Below, in pieces: positions 46,181 through 55,918 of a DNA stretch of 64,000 bases (within the stretch, counting starts at the first letter, position 1; each line of letters opens with the position of its first letter). Source of the stretch: Deinococcus phoenicis. GTDB lineage: Bacteria > Deinococcota > Deinococci > Deinococcales > Deinococcaceae. A program made the position numbers and the translations under genes. Below the pieces are notes generated by a model. The model was not told the DNA's origin. It worked only from the letters and a program-made list of their open reading frames with translations, and did not search any database. Location of the stretch: contig NZ_JHAC01000093.1 of the NCBI RefSeq assembly GCF_000599865.1, forward strand, positions 1-64,000, read 5' to 3'.

Positions 46181-47293
46181 ATGCGACTGTTCCCCCGCCT
46201 GCTGCTCAACCACCTCGCCGTCGTGGCGGTCACGGCCAGCGTGTTGCTGATCGCCACGGAGCTCACCGCGCAGCCCTTCATCCGGCATCACGTGGCGCAG
46301 ATGATGGACCTGCTCGGATCACAAGGCAACCACATGCGCCTGGACCTTACGAGTGGCATGCGGACCACCCTCACCCGCGCCCTGCTCGCGGCGCTGCCGC
46401 TGGGGCTGCTCGTCGCCGCGCTGACCGCCTGGGTGGCGGCGCGGCGGGTCACGGCCTCCGTCCGCCACCTGCAGGCCGGCAGCCAGGCCATCGCCAGCGG
46501 CCAGTACGACCGCCGCCTCCCGGAAGTCGGGGAAGATGAACTGACGGAACTGGCGCGCAGTTTCAACACCATGGCCGGCACCCTTGCCCGGATTGAGCAG
46601 ACGCGCGCGGAATTGATCGGGAACGTCGCCCACGAACTGCGCACGCCGGTTAGCGCCGTGCGCGGGTACGCGGAGGCGGCGCAGGACGGTATCCTCCCCG
46701 CCGACCAGGCCCTCGCGGCGATTGCGCGGGAGGTGGCGGGCATGGAACGTTTGACGCATGACCTCAGCCTGGTGAGTCGCGTCGAGGGCGGGCGCGTCGA
46801 GCTGCACCTGACCAGTATCCCGCTGCGGGACCTGCTCACGCAGGCGCAGGACCGCTTCCAGCTGGCCTTCGAGGACCGCGGCGTGACGCTGCAGGTGGAC
46901 TTCCCCCCAGCCGCTTGGGCCGTGTGGGCGGATCCCCAGCGCGCGCAGCAGGTGCTCGCGAACCTGCTGGGCAACGCCCTGAAGCACACGCCTGCGGGCG
47001 GCAGGGTGTGGGTCTCGGCGGACGTCCACGGGGCGGAGGCCACGGTCTCGGTCGTGGACACCGGCAGCGGCATCTCCCCGGAGCATCTGGACCGCGTGTT
47101 TGAACGGTTTTACCGGGTAGACGCGGCCCGCACCCGGGGGGAAGGCAGCGGCGTGGGTCTCACCATCGCCCGCGGCCTCGCGCGGGCGATGCACGGCGAC
47201 CTGACCGCGACCTCCACGCCCGGGCAGGGCAGCACCTTCCGCTGGACTGTTCCGCTGAGTCCCGTGGCGGCCCGGCCGCCGCAGCGGTCGTGA
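46181..47293 (+). CDS. Sensor histidine kinase
   Basis: Starts right after the regulator stop. Two helices flank a short loop with RHHVAQMMDLLGSQGNHM, rich in His and Met; then HAMP, H-box NVAHELRTPVSAV, NLLGNALKH, DTGSGI and GSGVGLTI. Organised like the kinase at 14243; metal sensing is inferred. Confidence 0.86.
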   Translation: MRLFPRLLLNHLAVVAVTASVLLIATELTAQPFIRHHVAQMMDLLGSQGNHMRLDLTSGMRTTLTRALLAALPLGLLVAALTAWVAARRVTASVRHLQAGSQAIASGQYDRRLPEVGEDELTELARSFNTMAGTLARIEQTRAELIGNVAHELRTPVSAVRGYAEAAQDGILPADQALAAIAREVAGMERLTHDLSLVSRVEGGRVELHLTSIPLRDLLTQAQDRFQLAFEDRGVTLQVDFPPAAWAVWADPQRAQQVLANLLGNALKHTPAGGRVWVSADVHGAEATVSVVDTGSGISPEHLDRVFERFYRVDAARTRGEGSGVGLTIARGLARAMHGDLTATSTPGQGSTFRWTVPLSPVAARPPQRS

Positions 47294-47399
47294 TCACCAC
47301 GCTGCCCGGTTTCCGCACGGTTGCTGCTCAACGTGGCTTCCCCGCAGGCGGCCTTTGAGCGACAATGTCTCTCAGTTGCATGCCTGGAGGCTCCCCGTC

Positions 47400-48488
47400 A
47401 TGACGTCACCCCCACCCACGATCAGCACGCATCCCGCTCTGTTTTTGCACGGTTTGACCCTGGAGGGGGGCTGGCGTGTGACCGGACGGGCGACCACCGT
47501 CAAAGGGCAGCCGGCCGGCGGACATCAATCTGTGGGGTACTTCGTCGAGCGCGCAGACGGGCACCCGGGGTTTCTGAAGGCCATCGACCTGTCGGGCATT
47601 ATTCAGGCCAGGAACGTTATGCGGGCGCTCCAGGAGGTCACCGAGCAGTTCAACTTCGAGGTGAGCCTGCTCGAACACTGCAGCGACATGCGCCTGAGCC
47701 GGGTCGTCCACGCGATTGATCACGGTGAGCACCGCATCCCGGGCGCCCTCATCCCGGTGCCGTACATCGTGTTCGACCGGGCCGACGGGGACGTCCGCGA
47801 CCATCTGGAGGCGACGACCGTCGACGACGGCTGGCTGCTGAGGTGCATCCACCATGTGGTGGTGGGCCTGCACCAGCTCCACACCGCCAGGTTCGCGCAC
47901 AACGACGTCAAGCCGGCCAACGTGCTGGTGTTCGAGGCGCTGGGGTCGAAGATCGGGGACCTGGGGACCGCGGTGGACGCCTCCGGGACTTCCCCGCATG
48001 GCGGCAAAGCGTTCGCGGGCAGTTGGGACTGCGCGCCTCCGGAAGTGCCGTGCCTCGCCGAGCAGGCGGACGCCTGGCAGCATGGTCGGCGCTGCGACCT
48101 GTACATGCTGGGCGGCCTGATCACGTTTCTCTTCACGCACCAGCACTTCAACACCTTCCTGAAGCGGGAGTTGCCGGAGGAGCTGCTGCCGCTCTTCTGG
48201 GGCGGGGACTTCACCGGGCCGTTCGAGGAGGCCCTGCCGTACCTGCTGGCGGCCTTCGACCGTGCCGCCCGTGAGGTGGAGGTGGCGCTCCGGCCACGCC
48301 TGCACCCCAGTGTCGCTGGCGAGGTGACGCGCAGCATCCGGGAACTCTGCCACCCGGACCCCGCGCGCCGGGGGCATCCCCGCAACCTGTCCGGCCTCAA
48401 CCCGCTCGGGCTGGAGCGGTACATCAGCCTGTACGACCGCCTGGTGATGAAAGCCGGTCTCGCGCGGAAACGGGGGAGCAGGCCGTGA
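47400..48488 (+). CDS. Serine/threonine protein kinase-like protein
   Basis: The kinase fold shows the Lys in GFLKAID, the catalytic loop FAHNDVKPANVLV (about residues 165-177, HND in place of HRD) and DLG in KIGDLGTA (instead of DFG), then a P+1-like WDCAPPE. No membrane segment. ATG at 47400 follows CTGGAGG. The TPR gene overlaps its end. Target unknown. Confidence 0.8.
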   Translation: MTSPPPTISTHPALFLHGLTLEGGWRVTGRATTVKGQPAGGHQSVGYFVERADGHPGFLKAIDLSGIIQARNVMRALQEVTEQFNFEVSLLEHCSDMRLSRVVHAIDHGEHRIPGALIPVPYIVFDRADGDVRDHLEATTVDDGWLLRCIHHVVVGLHQLHTARFAHNDVKPANVLVFEALGSKIGDLGTAVDASGTSPHGGKAFAGSWDCAPPEVPCLAEQADAWQHGRRCDLYMLGGLITFLFTHQHFNTFLKRELPEELLPLFWGGDFTGPFEEALPYLLAAFDRAAREVEVALRPRLHPSVAGEVTRSIRELCHPDPARRGHPRNLSGLNPLGLERYISLYDRLVMKAGLARKRGSRP

Positions 48489-50056
48489 GCTTGCCCGCGA
48501 GGCCCAGGAACCGCCGGGTGCTTCCCCGTTGGCGGGACACGCGCGCCGCCGTCGAAACCGGGGAAATGCGGAGTTTGCAGCGTGCCAGCGCGGACGAGAA
48601 AGCCCGCGCGCAGCAGGCGGGCGTGCAGCGGCTGGTGACCCTGCAACGGGAGTTCGGGGCGAAGCCCAGCGTGGGCCGGGCGGCGGAACTGACGGGTGCG
48701 GCGGCCTTGATGAACCGGCCCGACGTGGCGGAAGACGCCGCCGTCTACCTGCTGCTGAATGCCGAGCAGACGACGCCCGCCGCCCTGGCGTCGGCCCGGA
48801 CACTGCTGGCCCTCCCAGCGCCAGGTGAGGCCGCCCTTCAGGCACCGCAGGGTACCGGCCTGCTGACCGTCCAGGCGGAGGTCCGCCGGCTGCGGCCCCT
48901 CCTGCGCGAGTTTCCACACAACCCCCTGATGCACCTGGACCTGGCGCGCGCCTACGCGGCCCTGGGGCAGGCGCAGCGGGCCGAGCGGCATCTTCAGGTG
49001 GCGCTCGCGTTGGCGCCGCAGCACCGCTTTGCCCTGCGCACCGCCGTGCGGTTTCACGTGCACACGCACGACCCCCGCGCGGCCGTGACGCTCCTGCGCC
49101 GCTCGGACCGCACGCCGCACGATCCCTGGCTGATCGCCGCGGAAATCAGCGCGTCCATGGTGGCGGGGGTCGCGCCCCGGTTTGTTCGCCGGGCCCGTGA
49201 CCTGGTGGAGAACTGGGACCTTGACCCCCTCCACATCAGTGAGCTGGCCGCGGCGCTGGGGACGCTGGAACTCAAGGATGGGGGGAAAAGCAAGCGCGTG
49301 CGGAAGATGTTCCGGCAGGCCCTCGAGCAGCCCACCGAGAACGCGGTCGCGCAGGTGCAGTGGGTGGCGCCGCAGGTGCAGGTGCCCCTGGACGAGCAAC
49401 AGTTGAAGAGTGTTCCCCGGAACTTCGAGATGCGCGCCTGGGAGCGGTACAGCCTGTCCCGTTTTGAGGCCGCGCGGGACGCCTTCGAGTGCTGGCTGCA
49501 GGACGAGCCGTACGCTGCCACGCCGGTGATCATGGCGGCGTACCTGGCCGGTGCCCTGGATCCCACCCCGACCCGGGCGATTGAACTGACCCGGCTCGGT
49601 CTCACGGCGCATCCGGCCGACGAGGTCATGCTGAACAACATGGCCTACTACCTGGCCATTGGCGATCAACTGGACGACGCGGAGACCTACCTGCGACGCG
49701 CCCAGGCGGCCACGGCACCGGGGAACGTCTGGAACGGGGCGAACCTGGTGGCCACGCAGGGCCTGCTGCTGTTCCGGCGGGGCCAGCCGGACGCGGGCGT
49801 CCACCTCTACGAGGCGGCGGCGGCCCTGGCCAAGCGCAGCGCGCTCCCGCAGCGCGCCGTGATTGCCCAGCTCAATCTTGCCCGCGAGCTGATCCGCTGC
49901 GGCGATGAGCGGGCACCGGCGGTGCTTCTCCGGGCGCTGGAGGAAGCGCGGGCCCTCACCTCGCCGGACGTGGACCTCGCCGTGGCGCATCTGCGGGCCC
50001 AGATGCAGCGCCTCGGGGTCCCCCCGGAGGTTCTGCCCCCCACGCTCTTCAGGTGA
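48485..50056 (+). CDS. TPR-repeat protein coupled to the kinase
   Basis: The 523-residue protein is all helical, with TPR-like repeats (for example LMHLDLARAYAALGQAQ and MAYYLAIGDQLDDAETYL). The GTG start overlaps the kinase stop (GTGA). It may be the kinase scaffold or substrate. It ends convergent with the small gene at 50084. Confidence 0.75.
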   Translation: MSLPARPRNRRVLPRWRDTRAAVETGEMRSLQRASADEKARAQQAGVQRLVTLQREFGAKPSVGRAAELTGAAALMNRPDVAEDAAVYLLLNAEQTTPAALASARTLLALPAPGEAALQAPQGTGLLTVQAEVRRLRPLLREFPHNPLMHLDLARAYAALGQAQRAERHLQVALALAPQHRFALRTAVRFHVHTHDPRAAVTLLRRSDRTPHDPWLIAAEISASMVAGVAPRFVRRARDLVENWDLDPLHISELAAALGTLELKDGGKSKRVRKMFRQALEQPTENAVAQVQWVAPQVQVPLDEQQLKSVPRNFEMRAWERYSLSRFEAARDAFECWLQDEPYAATPVIMAAYLAGALDPTPTRAIELTRLGLTAHPADEVMLNNMAYYLAIGDQLDDAETYLRRAQAATAPGNVWNGANLVATQGLLLFRRGQPDAGVHLYEAAAALAKRSALPQRAVIAQLNLARELIRCGDERAPAVLLRALEEARALTSPDVDLAVAHLRAQMQRLGVPPEVLPPTLFR

Positions 50057-50083
50057 AGGCGGCAGGGGGAGTGCCCCCGGCGT

Positions 50084-50302
50084 TCAGGAAGCTTTCTGCC
50101 GCAGTTGCTCCACCGCGAACTCGAATTCCTCCTCGGTCACCTGGCGCACCAGCCCGGTGTCGTCACGGCGAATCATGCTGTAGTAGCGGGAGTTGGACTC
50201 GAAGCGGCCCAGGTGCACGTTGAAGGCCAGAATGGCGGTCTGGCCCCCTTCCTGCCGGACCACCTTCACAGGGACTGCGCCGACCATGTAGTACTTCGTC
50301 AT
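50084..50302 (-). CDS. Small protein paired with the RelA/SpoT-like gene
   Basis: 72 residues, no membrane segment, beginning MTKYYMVGAVPVKVV. Its ATG overlaps the end of the RelA/SpoT-like gene, the tight coupling seen in toxin-antitoxin pairs. No family recognised; an antitoxin or effector-regulating role is speculative. Confidence 0.65.
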   Translation of the reverse strand: MTKYYMVGAVPVKVVRQEGGQTAILAFNVHLGRFESNSRYYSMIRRDDTGLVRQVTEEEFEFAVEQLRQKAS

Positions 50303-50949
50303 TCCTCCACCTGCCCTTCCGTCACCAGGCTGTGCCAGACCCGGGAGAACATCAGTGTACTCGCATCGTCAAGTGTTTCCAGGACAACCGTCTGGACTTT
50401 GGACAGTTGCGGCAGAGTTTCCAGCGTTCGCCGCACCTCGTACAGTCGGTGCTCGTAGTGGTCCAGTTCGTCGAAGGCGGCCAGAGCCAGCTTCACCTCT
50501 GCGTAGTGGCCGTCCAGGTCCACGATGAACTGCATGTCCCTGTACCCACTGGCGCGCGGCTGGAGGAAGCGGTCACGGAAGCCCGCGATCACAAATGGGT
50601 CGCCGACCAGCGGTGCGGAAGCGTACAGGTCGGCCAGGGAGGTGAACACGATCTTCCCCGCCAGGATGTCCAGGGGCGGAAACCCGAACAGGTTGGTTTT
50701 TTCCTCCAGCCGCGCCCAGGACTTGATGCCGCCGGGTCGGGGGAACGCCGGGCACTTCACGGCGGCGCCCAGCGCCATCAAGTGCTCGGCGAACCTGCCC
50801 TGAAGTTGCAGCGCCTCGGCATAGGCCGTTTGGGCATCCGCCGCGCGCTGCCTCAGTTGCGAAGGGTCTTCAGGGTACCTGCGCCTCAAGGCGCGGCTCA
50901 GCTCGGCGTAAGGTTCTGGCAAGGGGGGAGTGGGGTCGGTCTGCGGCAT
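50299..50949 (-). CDS. RelA/SpoT-like nucleotidyltransferase domain protein
   Basis: Motifs match the (p)ppGpp synthetase domain: IKSWARLEEKT, DILAGKIVFTSLADLY (metal-binding Asp), SGYRDMQFIVDL and AEVKLALAAFDELDHYEH (Glu). No hydrolase, TGS or ACT domain, so it is a small-alarmone-synthetase-type protein, some of which are toxins (toxSAS). ATG at 50949 follows TACACT; no RBS, so possibly leaderless. Confidence 0.7.
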   Translation of the reverse strand: MPQTDPTPPLPEPYAELSRALRRRYPEDPSQLRQRAADAQTAYAEALQLQGRFAEHLMALGAAVKCPAFPRPGGIKSWARLEEKTNLFGFPPLDILAGKIVFTSLADLYASAPLVGDPFVIAGFRDRFLQPRASGYRDMQFIVDLDGHYAEVKLALAAFDELDHYEHRLYEVRRTLETLPQLSKVQTVVLETLDDASTLMFSRVWHSLVTEGQVEE

Positions 50950-51152
50950 GAACGTTCTGCCCGGCAGTGTAGAGCCGGGACGCGGCTGGCTCAAATGTGA
51001 CGCTGGCGGGCAGCGGGAGGATGAAGGCGAAGGGACGCCTGCCGGAGCAGCTCTCCTGGGGGACGTGCCGACCTCGGGGGAGTCTGCCGCCCCACCCCAA
51101 AACGGCGAGGGGGCAGCCCAGTGTCAGCCGCCCACCAGTCCAGGGGTGCGGG

Positions 51153-52781
51153 TCAGGTTCCACCGACGGCGCGGATGCGCTGCCCGACCGTGGGGGTGAC
51201 CGTGCCGAGCTGCTGGATGTACTCGAGGACCACCTGGGCATCCAGCTCACGGGTGGTGCCTTGGCCATCGGCGAACATGGTGTACTCGTCCCCACCGCTG
51301 TTGGTGAAGTCGCTCAGCGCGAGGGTATAGGTCGCCGCGTCCTTCAGGATCGACGTTCCGCCCTCCAGGGTGACGCTCACAACGCGTGAGCCCACCGGCC
51401 GACTCACGTCATACGTGAACGAGAAGCCCGAGATCTGCAGGAACCGTCCGCTGGCCGCGGGCAGCGCCGAGACGCTGTTCTCCAGCGCCGCGTACAGCTG
51501 TGACCCGGTGACGGTGCGGGTCACGACGGTGTTGCCAAAGGGCAGGACGCTGTACACGTCCCCCGCCACGATGTCATAGGGGGGGCCGGGCTGGTAGCCG
51601 GGCGCGGGGCGGCGCAGGCTCTTGTCCTGCGGCGCGTAGCTGGAGGGCAGCGAACTGCGAATGCTCCCGCCGTTCTGGATGGCCAGCTGCGTGCCGTACC
51701 GTGCCCGGAAGGCGTCGGCAATCAGGTCCCCCAGCGCGACTTCCCCCAGGCGCTCAATGTTGTTGCCACGCGGGAACAGGTCGGTGGCCACCCCGATCTT
51801 GCGGTCGAGCTGCTGCGCGAGCTGCGTGCGGTAGGACGCCAGCGCCTGCACGACCGCCGGATCGGGCGTGACCGCGTCGGCGCGCGGCACGACAAAGGTG
51901 TTGGTGCGGCCAGTCACGCGCCCTTTGGCGGGATCGTACATAACGTTCACCTTCGCGTACGTCGCGCCTTTGCTGAGGTTCTCGACGACCAGCGCGTCCC
52001 CGATCACGCCGCTGAACTGCTCGTTGGTGTGGTCCCCGAAAATCACGTCGAAGCCCTGGACGCTCTGGGCGAAATCGATCAGCGGACCCGAAGCGGCCTG
52101 CGTGGTGGGATCCTGGCGGGTGACGCCCAGGTGCGTGATCGCCACGAAGACCTGCGCACCTTGCGCTTTGGCCGCGGCGCGGGCCTGGGTGGCGGCGGCG
52201 ACCGGATCGGTGATCTGCAGCGTGCCGAGGGCGCCGGGCGCGACCAGCGTCGGGGCTTCCGGGTTCACCAGGCCGATGACCGCCACCTTCACCCCGCCGA
52301 CGGTGAAGATCTTGTACGGCAGGACGTTTTTCAGGTTCGCGGCGAGGTTTTGCAGGTTCGCCGCGACGTACGTGAATTTCGCCCGGTCGATGAGCGCCTG
52401 GAGGGCTGCCGTGCCTCGGTCGAAGTTGTGGTTGCCGAAGGTGTCCGCATCGAACCCCATCGCGTTCATCGCCGCGATGGCGGGCACCTCCCCGAAGAAG
52501 CTCGACAGGGGCGGGGACGCCCCAAACGCGTCCCCGGCGGTGACGGTGAGGGTGTGGGGATTGGCTGCGCGGTCCTGCTTGAAGTACGCACTGAGGACGG
52601 CCGCGCCGCCCACCTGGACGGCACTGGACCCGCTGCCCACGGTGAGGGGGTCCAGCTGCGCGTGCCAGTCCGAGACGTCGAGCAGTTGGAGGGTGGTGGG
52701 TGGTCCCGGCGGAATGAGGCTGGCGCACCCGGAGAGCGCGAGGGTCAGGGCGGCAAGGGGCAGGGTCTTCCGTCGTGACAT
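51153..52781 (-). CDS. 5'-nucleotidase/UshA-like lipoprotein
   Basis: The signal peptide ends ALSGCAS, a lipobox, so it is a lipoprotein. Metallophosphatase motifs (LLDVSDWHAQLDP, TFGNHNFDRG, AITHLGVTRQ) are followed by the C-terminal 5'-nucleotidase domain (LGDLIADAFRARYG, NGGSIRSSLP). RBS CAGGAGGAGACCC. Releases phosphate and nucleosides from extracellular nucleotides. Confidence 0.87.
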   Translation of the reverse strand: MSRRKTLPLAALTLALSGCASLIPPGPPTTLQLLDVSDWHAQLDPLTVGSGSSAVQVGGAAVLSAYFKQDRAANPHTLTVTAGDAFGASPPLSSFFGEVPAIAAMNAMGFDADTFGNHNFDRGTAALQALIDRAKFTYVAANLQNLAANLKNVLPYKIFTVGGVKVAVIGLVNPEAPTLVAPGALGTLQITDPVAAATQARAAAKAQGAQVFVAITHLGVTRQDPTTQAASGPLIDFAQSVQGFDVIFGDHTNEQFSGVIGDALVVENLSKGATYAKVNVMYDPAKGRVTGRTNTFVVPRADAVTPDPAVVQALASYRTQLAQQLDRKIGVATDLFPRGNNIERLGEVALGDLIADAFRARYGTQLAIQNGGSIRSSLPSSYAPQDKSLRRPAPGYQPGPPYDIVAGDVYSVLPFGNTVVTRTVTGSQLYAALENSVSALPAASGRFLQISGFSFTYDVSRPVGSRVVSVTLEGGTSILKDAATYTLALSDFTNSGGDEYTMFADGQGTTRELDAQVVLEYIQQLGTVTPTVGQRIRAVGGT

Positions 52782-52981
52782 GGGTCTCCTCCTGTTCCTG
52801 ATAAGGGAGGTGCAGGTTGGGCGAGAAGGGCGCGCCACCACCCTGGGCCGGCAGCAGGAAGATCTTCGCCGAGCGGGTACGGTCAGTGTAGGGCGCACGG
52901 TGCGGGTCCGGATGAAACGCGGGAACAGCAGGCGTGGGTCGCCGGGCGGGTGCGTGCATGGGGGTCTGGATGCCCCACCCG

Positions 52982-53764
52982 TCATGGCGTTGCCTTGGCC
53001 TGCTGGATCAGCGTTTGCAGCTGGGCGCTGCTGAGCGGGCCGAGGTGCCGGGCGACGATGCGGCCCCGGGCATTCACCGCGAAGGTGGTGGGGAAGCCGC
53101 TGACGCGCAGCGCCCCGGTGACCGCCTCACCGCCCAGCCAGGTGGCGTTCGTGGCCGGGTAGGCGCGGAGGAACGCGCCCACGGTGCTGGCTGGCTCGCC
53201 AACGTTCAGCAGCACCACGGGTTCACCCGCCTGAACCGCGCGCATCAGGAGCGGCATCTCTGCTCGGCAGGGCGGGCACCAGGTGGCCCAGAGGTTCACC
53301 ACGCCGGGACGCGGCAGCGGGACGGGTGGGGAGACGGTCCTGCCCGCGAGGCGCGGGAAGAGTGCCGCCGGGAACGTCTGCACCGTGGGGGTGGGTTTGA
53401 GCAGCAGGGGCAGCAGTCCCGCCAGAACCGTGACGAGCAGCGGGAAGGCCAGGTGGGTGGGGAACTGGCGGCGGGGCCACCACAGCGCGAACAGGCCCGC
53501 GGCGAGGCCCGGCCCCCACGCCCAGCCTCCCCGCCGGACGTCCAGCAGTTCGAGCAACTGTGCGCCCAGGGATTGGCTCAGGTTGCCGAAGAGGCCGGGA
53601 AGGGTCGCCCAGAGGCGGGCGGTGAACAGGGCCACGACCGCGGCCACGCCCGCCCCCCGGAAGCGCGCCAGGGTGGACCAGGCCAGCAGGCCGAGCACCA
53701 GCGTGAGCTGCGACCAGCCGAGCACCAGCGGTCCGACCGTCAGGGCGTCCGGCCCGATGGTCAC
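52982..53764 (-). CDS. Fusion of an Lgt-like membrane domain and a TlpA thioredoxin domain
   Basis: About five hydrophobic helices fill residues 1-120 and hold LLELLDVRRGGWAWGPGLAAG and ARLWATL, which line up with the Lgt core (DIxxGGxxxHGGLxGG) without the catalytic His. The C-terminal half is a thioredoxin domain with LWATWCPPCRAEMP and VSGFPTTFAVN. Probably a membrane thiol-disulfide protein. Confidence 0.75.
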   Translation of the reverse strand: MTIGPDALTVGPLVLGWSQLTLVLGLLAWSTLARFRGAGVAAVVALFTARLWATLPGLFGNLSQSLGAQLLELLDVRRGGWAWGPGLAAGLFALWWPRRQFPTHLAFPLLVTVLAGLLPLLLKPTPTVQTFPAALFPRLAGRTVSPPVPLPRPGVVNLWATWCPPCRAEMPLLMRAVQAGEPVVLLNVGEPASTVGAFLRAYPATNATWLGGEAVTGALRVSGFPTTFAVNARGRIVARHLGPLSSAQLQTLIQQAKATP

Positions 53765-54046
53765 GCGAGTTCCGGCAGGCGGCGGTGAGAGACAGGGCCG
53801 CCCGCGACCACAGGGATAGTCCTCCAGCTTCCATGGGTGGGTCCGGGGGAACGGCAGGTGTCGGTCCAGGCGTGATCAGCAGTCCTCATGCTGCGGCATC
53901 CCCATAGCGAGTCGGCCAATGATGGTCCCCCGTGGAGCGGGGGCACCGGCGTACGCTTCGTCCAGCCGCGAGATGTCCCATGGAGAGGAGTGTCCGGCAG
54001 GTGTGTAAAGATCGTGTCACGGAGCCGGCCATGAGATCCCGGCCGC
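53765..54046. other. Intergenic region
   Basis: No gene is supported. GTGTGTAAAGATCGTGT near 54003 is a weak resemblance to the CTTTAC box. Confidence 0.4.
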
Positions 54047-54283
54047 TCACTCTCCTGCAGGCAGCAGCGCAAATGTCACGTCACTGCTGCCATCGGGATG
54101 ACGGTCCTGGCCCAGAACGAGAATCGGATGAATGGTTCCCTGAAAGGTGACGCTGGGCTCGGAGACACCCCCGAAGTCCGCGAGGCGCAACCCGACGGAT
54201 GAGCCGACGGGGAGGCGCGGATCGTCACTGCGGATGATGGGGCCTGCGATCTGCTGGGCAGGAAGGTGAGCGGTACACGACAC
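54047..54283 (-). CDS. Small hypothetical protein divergent from arsR
   Basis: 78 residues, no Cys cluster beyond position 3, with SVGLRLADFGG and VTFQGTIHPILVLGQD. GTG start preceded by AAAGG. No family recognised. Shares an intergenic operator with the ArsR gene. Confidence 0.5.
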   Translation of the reverse strand: MSCTAHLPAQQIAGPIIRSDDPRLPVGSSVGLRLADFGGVSEPSVTFQGTIHPILVLGQDRHPDGSSDVTFALLPAGE

Positions 54284-54296
54284 CTTTCTATCCTAA

Positions 54297-54318
54297 TCCG
54301 AAGTTCCACATATTCGGA
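54297..54318. promoter_or_regulatory. Inverted-repeat operator upstream of arsR-MFS
   Basis: TCCGAA (54297-54302) and TTCGGA (54313-54318) form a perfect 6-bp dyad with a 10-bp centre that holds CACATA. It lies between the divergent genes. Confidence 0.55.
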
Positions 54319-54335
54319 GAGGCAAATGTTAAGGT

Positions 54336-54707
54336 ATGGCCATGCAGCAGCATCCTGTTCCGGCACACGCCGATCCAGAAGACCTCACTCGCGTCACTGG
54401 CCTCTTCAAAGCCCTATCCGAACCCATCCGTGTGCAACTGGTGCTGCTGCTCAAAGACGGCGAGCGCAATGTCGGTCAGTTGGTCGAGGCGCTGCACCTC
54501 CCCCAGAGCACTGTCTCCCGGCACTTGGCCCTGCTGCGCAGCGCTGATCTGGTCAGGACCCGCCGCGAGACGACCAGCGTCTACTACCGTCTGGCCGACG
54601 GGCATGTGGGCCGCCTGGTCCAGGAAGCCTTCAGCCACGCCCAGCATGAACGCCTGGACCTGCCGGACCACCCGGCCCCCGATGCGGCGCCTGGGGGCGT
54701 CCATTGA
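54336..54707 (+). CDS. ArsR-family transcriptional regulator
   Basis: Winged helix with LFKALSEPIRVQLVLLL and the HTH LPQSTVSRHLALLRSADLV. It lacks the CxC of CadC-type sensors, so metal sensing is not evident. The MFS gene overlaps its stop. Confidence 0.85.
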   Translation: MAMQQHPVPAHADPEDLTRVTGLFKALSEPIRVQLVLLLKDGERNVGQLVEALHLPQSTVSRHLALLRSADLVRTRRETTSVYYRLADGHVGRLVQEAFSHAQHERLDLPDHPAPDAAPGGVH

Positions 54708-55918
54708 ACGCTTTCGCGCCGTTCGCCCCCCTGCGGAACGCTCGCTTCGCGCGGCTATACCTCGCGCAGACCGTCAGCCAGATTGGCGACGCACTCACCT
54801 GGGTGGGCCTGGCCCTGCTCGCCTACCAGCTCACCGGCGGGAAGGATGCCGCCCCCGTGCTGGGCTTCGCGCTGACCCTGCGGGTGGCGGCCTTCGTGCT
54901 CTTCAGCCCGCTCGCCGGGGTCGTTGCGGACCGGGTGAACCGCAAGTGGCTCTTGGTGGGCTGTGACTTCGGCCGGATGCTCGTGATCGGGTTCATGCCG
55001 TTCATCCACGCGACCTGGCAGGTGTACGTGCTGATGTTCCTGCTCAACGCCCTCACAGCCTTTTTCACGCCGACCAATCAGGCCACCGTGCCGCTCGTCG
55101 TGGGGCGCGAGGACAGCGGCCAGGCCTTCGCGCTCTCCAGCGCCACCACGGAACTCATCGGCATCGTCGGCCCCGGACTTGCCGGTCTGGTGGCCGCCTG
55201 GGCCGGTGGACGGGACCTGTTCTTCATCGACGCGGCCAGCTTCCTGCTCTCCGGCCTGCTGATCCTGACGCTGCCCGCCCTGCGCGCTGGGCGGGGTGAA
55301 GTCAAGGGCGAGACCTGGGCCGACGTGCGGGATGGCACCGCCCGGCTCTGGCGCGATCCCCCCATCCGCTTCGCCCTGCTGATGGAACTCGTCGCGGCGG
55401 TCGCGGGGGCACTCATCCTCGTCGAGACCGTGACCCGCGTGCGCAGCGGGTTGAACCTTGGGGAAGCGTCCTACGGCTGGGTGATGGCCGCCTACGGTCT
55501 GGGCGCCACCCTGGCCTCGCTGGTGGTGGGCATGGTCGGGAGGCGCTGGCCCCGCACCCGCTTCATCCTGCTTGGCGCGCTGCTGACCTCCCTGGCGATC
55601 CTGCCGGGTGACTTCGTTCCTCTGGCTCCCCTGATGGCCTTCTGGTTACTCGCGGGTGTGGGGCAGAACTGGGTGAATCTGCCCACCGAGACCCTGCTCG
55701 CCGAACGCACCGAGGAGGCCGCGCAGGGCCGGGTGTACGGCGCACATTTTGCCTGGAGCCACCTCTGGTGGGCCTTCGCCTACCCACTGGCCGGGTTCCT
55801 GGGCGCGCAGTTCACCTCGCACGCCTTCCTGATCGGCGGCCTGATCGCGCTCGCCATGCTGGCCGCCGTGCAGTTTACCCACCTTACCCACACCACCCCA
55901 CAAAGGAGTCCGCAATGA
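54704..55918 (+). CDS. MFS transporter
   Basis: Twelve helices with MFS loop motifs GVVADRVNRKWLL and GRRWPRTR. Related to multidrug or NreB-type efflux proteins; substrate unknown. TTG start overlaps the arsR stop. Control by the ArsR protein is likely. Confidence 0.82.
   Translation: MNAFAPFAPLRNARFARLYLAQTVSQIGDALTWVGLALLAYQLTGGKDAAPVLGFALTLRVAAFVLFSPLAGVVADRVNRKWLLVGCDFGRMLVIGFMPFIHATWQVYVLMFLLNALTAFFTPTNQATVPLVVGREDSGQAFALSSATTELIGIVGPGLAGLVAAWAGGRDLFFIDAASFLLSGLLILTLPALRAGRGEVKGETWADVRDGTARLWRDPPIRFALLMELVAAVAGALILVETVTRVRSGLNLGEASYGWVMAAYGLGATLASLVVGMVGRRWPRTRFILLGALLTSLAILPGDFVPLAPLMAFWLLAGVGQNWVNLPTETLLAERTEEAAQGRVYGAHFAWSHLWWAFAYPLAGFLGAQFTSHAFLIGGLIALAMLAAVQFTHLTHTTPQRSPQ

Noticed and set aside
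50299..50949. Full-length RelA/SpoT housekeeping enzyme
   Set aside because: It lacks hydrolase, TGS and ACT regions and is only about 216 residues, so it is a small specialised member.
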